Source: Plantago major (taxonomy: Eukaryota > Streptophyta > Magnoliopsida > Lamiales > Plantaginaceae). Taken from it: a stretch of 64,000 nucleotides of DNA. Both the position numbers and the translations under genes were made by a program. The notes below the pieces were generated by a model. The model had not been told where the DNA came from. It saw nothing but the letters and a program-made list of their open reading frames with translations, and searched no databases. Location: assembly GCA_026545765.1 (NCBI GenBank), contig CM048839.1, positions 64,901,187 through 64,965,186 on the forward strand. The letters are read 5' to 3'. Below are positions 62,208-64,000 of this stretch, piece after piece; position 1 is the stretch's first letter; each line of letters starts with the position of its first letter.

Positions 62208-63963
62208 TATGCTTCCTATGGGGTGAACTGTTGATCCCCCAAATCCTACTTGGAAAGTAAGGACTCGTGCATATTTAATTCTCCCTAAGTTCATCTGATC
62301 CACTGTTCTCTTAGAGATGATGTTAGAAGAACTCCCAGTGTCCACAAGTACTTTGTTGACCTTGTAAGTAGCGATAACCAGAGAAACAACTAAAGGGACA
62401 TTAAGAGCCCTGAGATCTCCTCCACCAGACGTTAGGCGAGGTATTTCACTATCATCAAAAGAGATCATGTTAATTCCTCTCTGGGTGGGCGGAGCGTAGG
62501 CTCTGTCATTGTTCCTTAGGTTTTGAGCGGTTCTTTCCCTGGCGTTCCTGCTCTCCCTACGAAATTCTCTCTTATCCTTGAAATCTTTTCTTTCCTCAAA
62601 TTTTCCAGGGCGAGGCGCGGGATCTTGTCTCATCGGCTCTTTTCCACTCTTAGTCCCGGCTCTTACTGGAACGTTTCTTCGATACTCTTCACCATACAAG
62701 ACTGCCTCACAAATATCCTCCAGATACTTTTCGGTTTTGGTTTCTTCGTTGTAGAGCTTCTTTCTGAGATCATCATTGTAGGTGTTAGCATACAGGTGTC
62801 GGGCCCGTTCTTTGATGCTATGAGCTTCAACCTGGCGTACTTCAGCACTGAAGCGATCGAGGAAGGTCCTAAGATTCTTGTTCTCCTTCTTCCTCTTTTT
62901 TGATTTCTCAAATCTTTTGAGAAAAAGAGAGATGATATCTTCATAGCTTTTGATGGAGCCATTGGGTAGGGCGGTCCACCAATCCATAGCTTCTCCGAAA
63001 AGAGTGTTTGAGAAGGTGAGAGCCTTCATATTGTCATTCAAGCCATTGGATTCCATCTTACTCTCATACCTGGTTAGATGGCCAACAGGACAAGTATCCC
63101 TATAGTAATGTTCAAGGTTGGGGATGTTAGAATCAGGACGTTTTGTCTCCCTCCTTATCGCATCACACAAGGGGTTTGGAGCTCTTGTCATCACCTTTTC
63201 ATGAGCTTTCACTGATTTGCCCAAACTGGCAATCTAAGTCTCCAAGGCCTTCTGCTGAATGTAGATCATTCATGATGCCTCTCACCCATTCTAGGATTGA
63301 TGACCACATCAGGATGGAGATCATGGACTAGGAACGCATGAATACTTTCTGTCATATGGTCTTTTGCTCTTGTTTGAAGAGGCGGATGGCGACTAGTACC
63401 AGCTTCATCCATTCAGGTCTTCTGGCTCCTCTCCTATTGAGGAGGTTTCGCAGATCCTCTGGTTGAGACGACTCACCTATCCTTTCTAGAACTGGACGAT
63501 GTTCATTTCCTGATTGAGCGGGTTCAGTATGCCTAGGAACAACCAAGGGCGGAGTGGGCTGAGGAGGCTGGACATTGTTAAAACCAAAGCATCCCTGGAT
63601 GGTGGTGAGTAGGAGGCCTAACTGGTTCTCATTCATTCCAAACTCATTGGGACGCACAATCAGACCGTTTGGAAGAGTGAAGTTTCTTTCTGGTGGAGGA
63701 CCGTGTGTTCCTGCTGGAGGAACCTGTCCTCCTAAGTCTTGGACTGCCACTCCAAATCCTTAAACTCCCGCGGGCGGGTCAGCAACTCTTTCCTCCTCTG
63801 AGGAAACACTTGCAGTATGTCCATCGCTTGGATACTCATTTCTGTTCCTTGATGTGCCTCTAGCCTTTCGCCCTCTCCTAGTGGGAGGTCTCCCTCTTTG
63901 CCTAGGAGCTGGAGTTCCTACTGCAATAGTAGTGGTTCTCGCTGATCTTCTTGGTCTTTCCAT
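62208..63963 (-). pseudogene. Element A gag and protease N-terminus
   Basis: The ATG at 63963 (MERPRRSARTTTIAVG) opens Gag with a basic, Arg/Pro-rich start. After stops at 63760 and 63352, the frame 62205-63224 carries the Gag core (GEAMDWWTALPNGSIKSYED, RTFLDRFSAEVRQVEA) and a charged tail. It then passes into the protease with KVLVDTGSSSNIISKRTVDQ (DTGSS at 62328-62342) and GFGGSTVHPIGSI. I see no zinc knuckle between Gag and protease, so that part may be deleted. It continues at 59200 beyond the solo C LTR. Confidence 0.88.
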
Positions 63964-64000
63964 TACTTAAAGATCTACGAAACATTTTGTAAAGTTTCCC
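63964..64000 (-). other. Element A 5' leader, truncated by the window
   Basis: These 37 bases upstream of the gag ATG show nothing distinctive; the primer site and 5' LTR of A lie beyond the right edge. Confidence 0.5.

Larger units (their letters stand above)
8879..64000 (-). mobile_element. Element A: Tat-type Ty3/gypsy, host of the whole nest, interrupted
   Basis: Element A runs leftward from gag (start 63963) through protease, RT, RNase H, a second RNase H-like region and integrase (stop 9110-9112) to a 3' noncoding stretch ending at Copia-1. Its own LTRs are outside the window. Remaining A sequence is 8879-10007, 25837-28757 and 62208-64000, with a duplicated protease piece at 58989-59200. 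The gypsy gene order (RT before integrase) and the extra RNase H-like segment (26262-26830) point to the Tat lineage. Joining 25837 to 10007, or 62208 to 59200, restores continuous homology, which shows that Copia-2 and C inserted into A. Confidence 0.88.

Overview
This window looks like intergenic DNA from a large-genome flowering plant, most likely a eudicot. I find no ordinary host gene, rRNA or tRNA gene. Essentially all 64 kb is retrotransposon sequence: Ty1/copia elements of Sirevirus type (tRNA-Met primer sites, LTRs of about 1.5 kb), Ty3/gypsy elements of the Tat/Athila kind, chromovirus-like LTRs, and one plant L1-type LINE. Almost every gag-pol reading frame carries stops or frameshifts, so these are decaying copies.

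Layout. The host of the whole window is a minus-strand Ty3/gypsy element (A). Its gag starts at 63963 and its integrase ends at 9110; its LTRs lie outside the window. A is split by three events. (1) A minus-strand Sirevirus (Copia-1, 1009-8878) lies in A's 3' region; it is itself cut at 1008/1009 by the 3' end of another, oppositely oriented LTR of the same family. (2) A 15.8-kb plus-strand Sirevirus (Copia-2, 10008-25836) sits in A's integrase, flanked by the duplication GATGT. (3) A non-autonomous Athila/Tat-like element (C: gag, protease and an accessory ORF, no RT or integrase seen) sits in A's protease. C's left LTR (28758-52843) was then split by a 22.7-kb Tat-type element (B, 29290-51970, duplication ACAAC). 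B's integrase holds a truncated chromovirus-like LTR (E, 37590-47012), and E's LTR holds an L1-type LINE (F, 38589-45985, 14-bp duplication). The nest is therefore five layers deep: A, C, B, E, F. To the right, 58934-62207 records a tandem duplication of A/C sequence that left a second C LTR, now solo, which holds another chromovirus-like LTR (G, 60031-61570).

Accessory genes. Three LTR elements carry genes beyond gag-pol. B has a four-coding-exon gene on the opposite strand to its own polyprotein (32815-34684). It is open in phase across three GT-AG introns and resembles the putative gypsy-type transposon (Transposase_28) family. Copia-2 has a 5.5-kb third ORF (18436-23931) with its own TATA-like box and five apparent short phase-0 introns separating repeated small exons. 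C has an ORF resembling the putative plant transposon protein family. These accessory genes, and especially their splicing, are the most interesting content. Family names come from sequence recognition alone; no database search was run.
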